Part shown: positions 55,445-63,325 of the stretch, in pieces
How the letters are laid out: each line of letters opens with the position of its first letter
Position numbering within the stretch: the first letter of the stretch is position 1
Origin: Buttiauxella agrestis ATCC 33320
GTDB taxonomy: Bacteria; Pseudomonadota; Gammaproteobacteria; Enterobacterales; Enterobacteriaceae
NCBI GenBank assembly: GCA_024169445.1
Contig: JALKFA010000001.1
Span: forward strand, 4,216,001 to 4,280,000
DNA: 64,000 nt
Direction: 5' to 3'
Position numbers and translations under genes: made by a program
The notes under the pieces: generated by a model
What the model was told of the DNA's origin: nothing
The model's input: only the letters and a program-made list of their open reading frames with translations
The model's database searches: none

Positions 55445-56644
55445 ATGCCACTGGTCACACAGACGTTTAATCATAAAACACTCATGCGGATAGCCATTGT
55501 AATGGCTTTTATCCAGTTCACTAATGCGCTGGAGTATATGGCGTTAACGCCTGTTTTTGCTTTTATGGCAGACGGATTTTCGGTTCCTGTTTCATTTTCT
55601 GGCTATGTTTCTGGTATGTACACACTGGGTGCTGTGCTTTCTGGCATTGTTGCTTTTTATATGATCGACCGGTTTAATAAAAAACAATTCCTGGTCAAGA
55701 ATATGGTGCTGCTGGGAGCATTAACATTTTTGTCCACACTCACTACTCATTTTGAAACTCTACTCGCGTTACGATTTTGTGCAGGATTGGTTGGTGGTAC
55801 GACAATGGGGGTGGGTACGAGCATTTTGATAAACTATGCTCCAGCTAACTTACGTGGAAAAATGCTGGCAACAGTGATTGCATCATTTTCGATGGTAAGT
55901 ATCGTCGGTATGCCAGCTATATTATTTTTGTGTACGCACTATGGTTGGCATACTGCGCTGTGGTTAATCAGTTCACTTTGCCTACTGTCTTTGCCGTTGA
56001 TAGTATTTATTATCCCCAGGGATACGGTTCAATCAGGCGTGAAGAGTAATCTATCTATTGATACTCAAACCTTAATTTTCGCTTCTTGTACTGCAATAGT
56101 ACAATTTAGTCCAATGCTGATTATTCCCATTTTGACTCCATTATTGACGCAGTATATGGGCGCACAACAAAACCTATTACCTTTATTGTTCTTAAGTGGA
56201 GGTATTGCGGGTTATCTTTCTACAAAAATAACAGGCATTCTAACATCGCGTTTATCTGCTCTGATGTTGGCAACAATTTCAACTCTGTTCTTTGTGGCAA
56301 GTTTACTGATTCCTGCGATGGGCTATCATAATACAGTTCTATTTATAACCTTATTTCTTGGAGCCTCATATAGCCGACTTGTTTCCGCTTCGTCGGTTGC
56401 TATCCAGTATCCTGAGAATGAACAACGAGCCAGTTTTTCTTCACTACAGGCAGCAATTATGTCCCTGATAACAACTCTCGCATTCTTTCTGTCTTCCTTA
56501 TTACTTCCTGACCAGGGAATAACAACGCAAAATCTAAACAGACTGTTGGTTGTTAGTGCATTAGCCGCATCTGGATTTCCCGTAATGGTCATAATACTTC
56601 AAAGGAAACTGGCTAAACGGACTATCCAGACACCTCATAATTGA
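55445..56644 (+). CDS. MFS transporter, drug:H+ antiporter-1 (AraJ/YdhP-like)
   Basis: A 399-residue protein with 12 membrane helices. Family marks are the motif-C-like FVSGMYTLGAVLSGIVAFYMIDRFNKKQFL region (motif A in loop 2-3) near residue 60 and the GLVGGTTMGVGTSILINYAP region near residue 115. The motif suggests export of small hydrophobic compounds or sugars. The ATG at 55445 is chosen because it begins just before the first helix; a TTG at 55397 lacks a ribosome site. It is the partner of the divergent LysR gene. Confidence 0.87.
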   Translation: MPLVTQTFNHKTLMRIAIVMAFIQFTNALEYMALTPVFAFMADGFSVPVSFSGYVSGMYTLGAVLSGIVAFYMIDRFNKKQFLVKNMVLLGALTFLSTLTTHFETLLALRFCAGLVGGTTMGVGTSILINYAPANLRGKMLATVIASFSMVSIVGMPAILFLCTHYGWHTALWLISSLCLLSLPLIVFIIPRDTVQSGVKSNLSIDTQTLIFASCTAIVQFSPMLIIPILTPLLTQYMGAQQNLLPLLFLSGGIAGYLSTKITGILTSRLSALMLATISTLFFVASLLIPAMGYHNTVLFITLFLGASYSRLVSASSVAIQYPENEQRASFSSLQAAIMSLITTLAFFLSSLLLPDQGITTQNLNRLLVVSALAASGFPVMVIILQRKLAKRTIQTPHN

Positions 56645-56654
56645 TTAGCGTATC

Positions 56655-56724
56655 GCCCGCTTATTGGAACACAGTCGCCAATGGGATTATCCAGGGACAG
56701 CGTTGAGCGAGGGGCTGACTGTCA
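56655..56724. repeat. Dispersed inverted repeat, copy E
   Basis: It reads GCCCGCTTATTGGAACACAG at the left and GTTGAGCGAGGGGCTGACTGTC at the right. It is the most degenerate copy and starts 11 bases after the MFS stop. Confidence 0.55.
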
Positions 56725-56867
56725 TTTGTAATGATGTTATCTGGTGGGTAGTCAGGTCAGCGTGACCCGCACCTTTAGCCCAAAAACCAGCGTGGCTGGA
56801 AATATTATGCAAGGTGAGTTTTATCAATGATTTGTTGAGAGAACTTACAATTCAAAGGGGGAGTAAT

Positions 56868-56904
56868 CTTAAAAGCCCTGACCATTGCAGCCAGGGCTTT
56901 TAAG
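56868..56904. terminator. Bidirectional hairpin with A/T-rich arms
   Basis: CTTAAAAGCCCTG and CAGGGCTTTTAAG are a perfect 13-base inverted repeat around an 11-base loop. It has the form of a terminator usable from either side and is the only strong one after the MFS gene. Confidence 0.6.
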
Positions 56905-57471
56905 GTACTACAGACTTCAGATTTAACATTAATGGACTTAATAAAATGATACTGCTATTTATACTGCTTTCAAATGTACCCGTTTACTACAGATAATATT
57001 GGGCATTAATACTAAAAATCCTCCCGCTATTTATCTCGTCATACACCTGCCTGCGCTTTCAAAACCTAAGCGTGGCAACTTAAACAAGCACATCCCCCAT
57101 CGCGACATATACTCTTTGATGCGTTGCCCGTTGCTGATACGGTTACCATAAACAAACGAAACCGTCAGCATCAACTAAAAAACAAGGCCTTACATCGTCG
57201 CGCTAACACTACCATTTTGCGAACCAGCACAATCACTACAAGGCCTGAAAACAACTACATCCCAAACAACAAACTTCGTGGCCTGTATAGCAAAATGGCT
57301 TTCCCAGAACTTCTATCTATTCACTAACTTACTAATCACTTACATTGTGCTGCTGAGTACTAATTTACTCATTTGAGATTTGAGGTCAATACTGTTTTTT
57401 AAAACATGTTTTTATTTACAGCGATAGTGACTGTGCTATATCCCGCTACTCATTGTACCGACCTGTTAGCA

Positions 57472-57540
57472 AAGTTCGCTATTGGCACTCACCCCCCCTT
57501 CCAAACATCTCCGGCAGCTAAGAGCGAGGAGCGGAAGTTC
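57472..57540. repeat. Dispersed inverted repeat, copy F
   Basis: It begins AAGTTCGCTATTGGCACTC and ends GAGCGAGGAGCGGAAGTTC, so the outer arms are inverted. The segment that follows (AGCCATGGAAATTTAGC, at 57574) resembles the tails after copies G and H. Confidence 0.7.
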
Positions 57541-57825
57541 TGGCCAGAATTTGACAGGAGCTGTCTGGATTAGCCATGGAAATTTAGCTCTGTTGCAATC
57601 CCCACCACCACACAAAGCTTAGCTGTGCTTTTCAGTCGATCCATAGAAAAAATTAGTTTTCTAAGTTTTACCAGCCATCCTTATATTAAAAATCATTCAT
57701 TAACATCAGTTGCTTAAATAAATAAATCTAAAACATAGGCATAGGTTTTTTGATTTTTTACAAAGTTTTGTAAGCATGCTTATGTACCATGCACAGTAAA
57801 TATATTTTTATAAATTGGGATTGGT

Positions 57826-58485
57826 ATGTTGGGCTTTGTGCTTTTTCTGGTAGCAGTACTATTGATTATCGTAATAATTAAGATATTACCCCGCAGCGCA
57901 TGGAAATGGATTTGTGTTGCTGTTGGTACAGTAGCGTTTGTTTGTGTCGCAATCGTGGGTTACTTCCAATATCAGGAACATAGTCAAGAGGTAGCCCGTA
58001 AAGCTAATCTTATGGCTTACGCTCAGGATGTTGCATTTTATGCGAGCTCACACAAGTGGACAGCGGCTGACATACAGAACAGCCCTCATGCTACTCCTCA
58101 AGATGTGGAGTATGCGAAGCAACACGCCGAGGAACTGAAGGATGCTGTTTGGATGCCTGACATAGAGGATTATGCCAAACGTGCCAGAACGGTTAAGGGC
58201 TTAACCTCTTTATATGTTAGTACATATACAAACCGCTGGACTAAAGATGCAGTACATCTCATAGACAAAGGGATTGAAGGTGTTACAGATGTGATAATCC
58301 TTTCTGATAACTACATTCTTTCAGAGTGGGAAGCAAAAGAACTAGCCGATCAGAGTTTTAAGGATTCTGTGTTTATTAAATATTATTCTCTCGATGGTTC
58401 AAGGGTTTATAGTTCGAAAAAAGGTAAATGGATAGATTCAGATGCTAAGAGCAAAACTATCTTTAATACTGCTAATGAAAACTAA
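57826..58485 (+). CDS. Unknown membrane-anchored protein
   Basis: A 219-residue protein that I do not recognise. Two hydrophobic helices lie at residues 2-20 and 27-46 (a short ILPRSAWKW loop between), followed by a soluble, largely helical domain with WTAADIQNSPHATPQDVEYAKQHAEELKDAVWMPDI and a possible YSLDGSRVYSSKKGKWIDSD beta segment. Both termini are probably cytoplasmic. It has a TGGGATT ribosome site, its own AT-rich promoter region, and repeat copies F and G on either side. No partner gene is close; the HNH/membrane pair follows 300 bases on. Function cannot be assigned. Confidence 0.65.
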   Translation: MLGFVLFLVAVLLIIVIIKILPRSAWKWICVAVGTVAFVCVAIVGYFQYQEHSQEVARKANLMAYAQDVAFYASSHKWTAADIQNSPHATPQDVEYAKQHAEELKDAVWMPDIEDYAKRARTVKGLTSLYVSTYTNRWTKDAVHLIDKGIEGVTDVIILSDNYILSEWEAKELADQSFKDSVFIKYYSLDGSRVYSSKKGKWIDSDAKSKTIFNTANEN

Positions 58486-58787
58486 TTAATGAATTAGAAT
58501 TAGTCCGTTTACTGGCGGTTATCAACGTCAGTTTTGGCACAGAGTCGCCGCAATGGGGAGCGAGGTGCAACTATGAGCGATCAGCAGACGTTCGTAATTG
58601 AGTCGCCATGGAATTTGCTAACGATGCCGTGTGTCAATCAACTGGGAACAGGTCAGCTACTGAAAGGTATATTGCTGTTTCTCGTCCACCTTGAATTATG
58701 AACAACATTAGAAGATATTAAATTTTGAACAAATAAAAATAAGCGTATGTTTATTAATCATATAATTATAATAAGCTGAGGCGATGA
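58486..58787. other. Leader of the HNH/membrane operon with repeat copy G
   Basis: About 100 bases past the previous stop stands repeat copy G with its tail. The 110 bases before the next ATG are very AT-rich and should hold the operon promoter. No gene is seen. Confidence 0.5.
58525..58593. repeat. Dispersed inverted repeat, copy G
   Basis: It begins ACGTCAGTTTTGGCACAGAG and ends CTATGAGCGATCAGCAGACG(TTC). The following 70 bases (ATGGAATTTGCTAACGATGC, then TCAATCAAC and GGGAACAGGTCA) match the tail behind copy H. Confidence 0.75.
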
Positions 58788-59429
58788 ATGAAATTAGTGA
58801 AGATTGTAGGGTATTGCGCCGGTGGGGTTGCCGTAGGTGTTGCTGCTGTTGCTTTAGCTCCATTCACGGGCGGTGGCTCGGTCCTGGGTGCTGCTTCATT
58901 AGCAGGATCACTGCTCGGTGCAGAGGCTCTTGCTGTAGGTGCTGCGGTAGTGGGAGGTGCTGCTGGAGCGGCTGCGGGCGTTGCGGGTGACGCAGCAACT
59001 GAAGCCAGTCGCCAGAGTGATATTAATCAAGGCAGGAATGAGGAGCGGGCCCGCCATACTGCCGAAATGTATGCACTGAAACGCCAGGTCACCGCGATGG
59101 TGGATCAAATTGCCAATCGTGACCAATTCATCGTCGCTGCATTCGGACTTGGCATAGCATGCGCTTCCACTAGTCGTAAACTCACAGACAACTTGATGGA
59201 GGAGCTGGACTGGCTGATTTGCGGGATAGGTACGAGAGCGCAACTGCCTGCCATTACACAAAATAAAATTTCAGAAATGAGAAGTAACCCACCCTCAACA
59301 AATTCAGCCAAAGCGTTGATCAAAAAACATGCCTTTACCAGCAATGAACACGAAGAAATCTTCAACATCATTATCAATACAGTTGCCGAATTTACTGAAG
59401 GTAACCTCCAAACCGCCCATGGCTTTTGA
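58788..59429 (+). CDS. Unknown protein with Gly/Ala-rich membrane segment, partner of HNH-like protein
   Basis: A 213-residue protein that I do not recognise. Residues 5-70 are strongly hydrophobic and glycine/alanine-rich, broken by TGGGS and GAEA turns, as in channel-forming or bacteriocin-like hairpins. A polar stretch (TEASRQSDINQGRNEERARHTAEMYALKRQV) near residue 75-105 is predicted coiled coil, and the remainder is helical. There is a possible hinge but no catalytic motif. It starts at 58788 behind a GAGG site and precedes the HNH-like gene by 36 bases, so the two are probably one operon. I infer a membrane-acting partner. Confidence 0.65.
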   Translation: MKLVKIVGYCAGGVAVGVAAVALAPFTGGGSVLGAASLAGSLLGAEALAVGAAVVGGAAGAAAGVAGDAATEASRQSDINQGRNEERARHTAEMYALKRQVTAMVDQIANRDQFIVAAFGLGIACASTSRKLTDNLMEELDWLICGIGTRAQLPAITQNKISEMRSNPPSTNSAKALIKKHAFTSNEHEEIFNIIINTVAEFTEGNLQTAHGF

Positions 59430-59465
59430 CAGTTTCTAATTGCTTGCTGGACATAGGATAGTGAC

Positions 59466-61139
59466 ATGGATAATGCTCAACGACATAAAATGCGATTAGC
59501 TAAAACTCGACAGCACCAATCAGCAGCAAGGGAAGGTAACCTGGCGATGCCTGACTTGTTTGGATTAAGCCTAATCAATGCCGAAGATGCCCGGTTTATT
59601 GAAAATAACGATATGGCTGCTGCCTATGTTGGCGAACTCTATAGTTACGAAGTTAATGACTCAGATATCGTAGAAATTACCGGTTTAATCGCAAATATGG
59701 ACGCGGAAAGCGGCGCTAATTCAATTCTGGAACCCGTCTTCCTTGGCCTTATCGATGGCACCATGCGGTCATTTAAGCTTGGTACTAAGCAAGGGATCAC
59801 CGCGTCACGACTCTATAACGAATGCAAAGTATTTTCGTATGCCAAACCGCAGAGCAATACGACGATTGATAGTTATACCGAACAGCTCAATGAGCAGGTG
59901 AACATCGCGACATTTGATAAACGGTCAGTCTACTATGATGGAAAAATGACTCGCGATGGCAACGTAACCACGATGCGAAAAGGTTCAGATCCGATTAAAG
60001 AAAAGTATTTTGGTGACGAGAATACTGCCCAAGATGGTTATGATCCTGATAGCGTTATTTATAAAAACAAGAAACATGCCAATAGTGAAGGTTTACCGGG
60101 GCAAGCTGCGCAAGCAGATCACGTGGTGCCTTGCGCTGAACTTTGCAAAAATCTCAAGAGCAACAAAGCGTTAACTGTTGATGACATAAAAGACATCATC
60201 AACATTGAAGAGAATATTGTGATTACCAGCCAGGTAAATAATGCTGGTGGCAATAAAGCTAAACATGATTTGACGCGTGACGAATTACAACAGCAAATTG
60301 ACCAAGGCTACGCGCTTAGTAAAAATAAGAAGAAAAAAATAGCTCTTACGGAAAAAGACAAAGAAGTCAAAGCGAATCAAATTAAGAAAATGGACGAAGC
60401 GCAAATTGCCTTAGATAAGAAAACAAATGAAACAGTGTGGGGCAATGTCAAAAGCAACAGAGAGGTTCAACAGAGACTGGCTGTCGATGCGGGCAACGCT
60501 GCGGGCCAACAGTTGCTGGGCGAAGTGATTTTGTTTGCAATAAAACCGCTCTACTATGAGTTAAATGACTGTATCAGAAATGGCATTGAAGATGGGATTG
60601 CCGCAAACAGTTTCAAGGAGGCGCTTAAGGAACGCTTTGGCCGGATGAAAATGCATATTATGGAAAAGGCAGCCAGCCTTTTAAAAGGTGGACTACTCTC
60701 CTTTTTTAAGAACTTCATCAGTATGCTTCTCGAAGGGATCCTTAACTGCTTCGTTGGCGTATTTAAAAAAATCGCTCGGGTAGTTAAGGAAGGCGTAAAG
60801 ATATTGATGCAAATTGCTCCTATCCTGAGGGACGCAAACAAATCACCTGCACAAAAAGGCGATGCCATTCTAAAGCTCATTGCAGGCTCGGTAACTATGT
60901 TTGCGGGTATCGCTATCGAAAGCTGGTTCAGTGGCATGGGCATGGGTGAGCCATTAAGTATAATTGCGGCCTCATTTTTGTCTGCTGTCTTAACCGCACT
61001 CACCATGTATGCGCTGGATAAAATGGATTTGTTTAACATCAACAAAGAATTAAGAACTCAACGTGTTTCTGAAATTCTCAATCTGGAGATTGAAAATACA
61101 GAACATGAAATTATCGGCTCCCTTACTCTCCTGACTTAG
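59466..61139 (+). CDS. Large membrane-associated protein with HNH-nuclease-like motif
   Basis: A 557-residue protein. Residues 215-267 read ADHVVPCAEL ... NIEENIVITSQVNNAGGNKAKH, matching an HNH/beta-beta-alpha-metal site: Asp218-His219, Asn250, Asn258/259, Asn263-Lys264 and His267. The C-terminal 210 residues hold four hydrophobic stretches (about 348-366, 405-433, 467-488, 496-516) and a final charged tail. The N-terminal 200 residues have no known fold. The whole looks like a nuclease domain tethered to a membrane-insertion module. It could be a defence or contact-toxin effector, or a mobile-element protein. Family assignment is not possible by eye. Confidence 0.65.
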   Translation: MDNAQRHKMRLAKTRQHQSAAREGNLAMPDLFGLSLINAEDARFIENNDMAAAYVGELYSYEVNDSDIVEITGLIANMDAESGANSILEPVFLGLIDGTMRSFKLGTKQGITASRLYNECKVFSYAKPQSNTTIDSYTEQLNEQVNIATFDKRSVYYDGKMTRDGNVTTMRKGSDPIKEKYFGDENTAQDGYDPDSVIYKNKKHANSEGLPGQAAQADHVVPCAELCKNLKSNKALTVDDIKDIINIEENIVITSQVNNAGGNKAKHDLTRDELQQQIDQGYALSKNKKKKIALTEKDKEVKANQIKKMDEAQIALDKKTNETVWGNVKSNREVQQRLAVDAGNAAGQQLLGEVILFAIKPLYYELNDCIRNGIEDGIAANSFKEALKERFGRMKMHIMEKAASLLKGGLLSFFKNFISMLLEGILNCFVGVFKKIARVVKEGVKILMQIAPILRDANKSPAQKGDAILKLIAGSVTMFAGIAIESWFSGMGMGEPLSIIAASFLSAVLTALTMYALDKMDLFNINKELRTQRVSEILNLEIENTEHEIIGSLTLLT

Positions 61140-61664
61140 CAAGCGTTGAGCGTTAATAAGCTTTCAGTAGTCCTTCACAATAGCTCCGGTTGTGTCTGGA
61201 GGATTACTTTGTCATCGTGTTGAGATAAATCAGAGACCACTATCGCCATTCCCACGCATTAATCCGTGCGCATTACCGAACTGGTGAGTCAGAATTAAAT
61301 AGCATCTTAATATGTCTACCCATAATTCAGTGTGACTGTAATCGTATTATAAGTAATCGCTCAGGCGAGCACCTAACTCGATCCTAAAACGGTTCATCGC
61401 CAGTTTAGGATTGGCATACTGCACCTTTTTGAAACGTCCGCTCCTGGCACGAAGCCGCCTATAGGTTAGATCTCAGTCAGCTATGAGCGAACAGCGGAAG
61501 TTCACAATTGATGATGGCATTACTAACGTTGCAATGTATTAATCAACGGGGAACAAGTCACCTGTAACATATCAATAGATATGTTGTATTATTGTTGCCA
61601 TAGGAAAAATCTGTGCTTTAAAGCGGTTGCTGATCGTGATTATTCGTATTGGAAGGTAATGGCA
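61140..61664. other. Leader of the hxs operon with repeat copy H
   Basis: No gene is supported between the HNH-like protein and hxsD. ATCCTAAA/TTTAGGAT (61381-61402) is an 8-base inverted repeat. Repeat copy H with a conserved tail follows, and the last 100 bases before hxsD may hold the promoter. An upstream in-frame ATG at 61581 has no ribosome site. Confidence 0.5.
61433..61503. repeat. Dispersed inverted repeat, copy H
   Basis: The best-formed copy. AACGTCCGCTCCTGGCACGA at the left and GAGCGAACAGCGGAAGTTC at the right are inverted ends. The middle is almost identical to copy C. Its tail matches that of copy G. Confidence 0.85.
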
Positions 61665-61937
61665 ATGTGCGAAAGGATGTTTGAAAAAGAAATTTATTCT
61701 GAATGGGTTATACGCAATAGCCTATACTGGATGACTCCAATTACTCAATGGAAACTCCGTGAGGATCTATCCTACTGGACAATCTCTTTTGAAAGCGGTA
61801 GCCACGAATGCCTCTATGAATTCGAGAGGTTGCTGAATGATTACACTTTGCGAGAAAAACTACAGCATAAAACAGGGACGTTGAGAGATTCTATTGTCCA
61901 TAAAGTGCTTCGCAGTGTCGATGAAAGGCTTTCTTAA
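61665..61937 (+). CDS. hxsD: His-Xaa-Ser system protein HxsD
   Basis: A 90-residue protein with the family-defining LLNDYxLRE motif (LLNDYTLRE at residues 56-64) and a WVIRNSLYWMTP segment at the N-terminus. HxsD always accompanies the radical SAM pair HxsB/HxsC in His-Xaa-Ser systems; its biochemical role is unknown, and a precursor-recognition or accessory function is an inference. The start at 61665 has a GGAAGG site 8 bases before it; the ATG at 61659 is too close to it. Its stop overlaps the hxsB start (TAATG). Confidence 0.9.
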   Translation: MCERMFEKEIYSEWVIRNSLYWMTPITQWKLREDLSYWTISFESGSHECLYEFERLLNDYTLREKLQHKTGTLRDSIVHKVLRSVDERLS

Positions 61938-63325
61938 TGGAATTGATGCCTTTCAATTTTGACAGATTGCCTAATGGACAGGTGTTTATAAGCAATCTCG
62001 CTGGCTTTCATCACTTCATTGATGAGCAAGACCTGCTTGATCTGGCTGATGAGCAAATAAGTGCGGAACAATCAAACGCCCTAGAAAGTAAGCTTTTCAT
62101 AACCAACGAAAGCTCATCTGCCACAACCCCCTATGCTTTAAGTGCTGCTTTTGCAAAACGATTGATGAATGAACTGGCAGTCAGGCCAATTTTCATGATT
62201 GTGCCCACATTACGTTGCGACCATACTTGCAAGTATTGTCAGGTCAGTAGAGCTTCCGTAAACGCCTCTGGTTATGATCTAAATCCCAATCTCATCCCTG
62301 ACATCATTTCTACTATCAAAAAACTCTCGACGCCACCTTACAAGATAGAGATACAGGGTGGAGAGCCACTCTTGCGGTTCGATTTAATTCAGTCCATCTA
62401 TGAGCAATGCGCTGAAACTCTGGGAAGCAACGATTTTGAGATGGTGATAGCATCAAGCCTGTCTGTCTTGAATGAGGATATGCTTGTATGGTCGAGAGAT
62501 AGGAACATAACGTTCTCTGTTTCGCTTGATGGCGAGGAAGTTGTTCACAACAGTAATCGAATTCTTGGTCATGGGCTTGCGTACAGTAGAACAGTGTCAG
62601 GGGTAGAGGCTATCAAACGGTCTTTAGGCGCTGGTCGCGTTGCAACGGTTACTACAGTTACTAAAGATCTAATCAAGCATCCTGAATCGATTGTCCAGGC
62701 TCACTTGTCTCTTGGCCTCAAGGATATGTTTATCCGACCTGTTAGTCCCTATGGGTTTGCACAAAAAGCATCGTTCACCTTCTCTATGGCCGAATACTTC
62801 AGTTTCTATGCCTCGTTGATAGATGAAATTCTTAGGATCAACAATGAAGGGATAAGAGTTGTGGAACATTCGGCCTCCATTCATCTGAAAAGAATATTCA
62901 ATCCCGGCTTTAGTGGTTATGCGGATTTAAAGTCACCAAGTGGGGTCGTGCTAAACAGTATCCTTTTCAATTATGACGGTCGAGTATATGGCAGCGATGA
63001 AAGCCGTATGTTGCAGAAGGTTAATCCTGAAACGGAGTTCAGTGCGGGGCAGGTTAAGACGCTATCATTTGCCACGAGTCCTTACTATAACGCGGTATTG
63101 AGTTCATCGTTCAATTTTGCTCTGCCAGGTTGTGATACATGCGCATATCAACCATTTTGCGGTGCAGACCCATGTCAGAACATAAGCGTGCAAGGGGAGC
63201 CTGTCGGTGATAGGAGTCGGTCAACGTTTTGTCAGTATCACAAGGGGATGTTCAGGTATCTGATGAACTGCATCTCAGAAGGTGGTCCGAAGGCTGAGAT
63301 GCTAAAAGGATGGGCATATGTCTGA
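61937..63325 (+). CDS. hxsB: His-Xaa-Ser system radical SAM maturase HxsB
   Basis: A 462-residue radical SAM enzyme. The CxxxCxxC iron-sulfur motif is Cys94-Cys98-Cys101 (PTLRCDHTCKYCQVSR), and GGEPLL follows as the SAM-binding glycine motif. The C-terminal region has a SPASM-like cysteine set (PGCDTCAYQPFCGADPCQN and a later FCQYH) for auxiliary clusters, typical of peptide-modifying maturases. The N-terminus (MPFNFDRLPNGQVFISNLAGFHHF) is also family-typical. It is coupled to hxsD by a one-base overlap and to hxsC by an eight-base overlap. Confidence 0.93.
   Translation: MELMPFNFDRLPNGQVFISNLAGFHHFIDEQDLLDLADEQISAEQSNALESKLFITNESSSATTPYALSAAFAKRLMNELAVRPIFMIVPTLRCDHTCKYCQVSRASVNASGYDLNPNLIPDIISTIKKLSTPPYKIEIQGGEPLLRFDLIQSIYEQCAETLGSNDFEMVIASSLSVLNEDMLVWSRDRNITFSVSLDGEEVVHNSNRILGHGLAYSRTVSGVEAIKRSLGAGRVATVTTVTKDLIKHPESIVQAHLSLGLKDMFIRPVSPYGFAQKASFTFSMAEYFSFYASLIDEILRINNEGIRVVEHSASIHLKRIFNPGFSGYADLKSPSGVVLNSILFNYDGRVYGSDESRMLQKVNPETEFSAGQVKTLSFATSPYYNAVLSSSFNFALPGCDTCAYQPFCGADPCQNISVQGEPVGDRSRSTFCQYHKGMFRYLMNCISEGGPKAEMLKGWAYV

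Larger units (their letters stand above)
56645..57825. other. 1.2-kb region without a supported gene
   Basis: It contains repeat copy E, a hairpin (56868-56904), repeat copy F, and otherwise AT-rich DNA. A 67-codon reading at 57124-57327 is rich in Asn, Arg and Thr, has no ribosome site and no family features, so I do not call it. The last 100 bases are very AT-rich and probably hold the promoter of the next gene. Confidence 0.5.

Noticed and set aside
57124-57327. 67-codon open reading frame in the 1.2-kb gap
   Set aside because: No ribosome site, composition dominated by Asn/Arg/Thr as in chance frames of AT-rich DNA, no recognisable motif.
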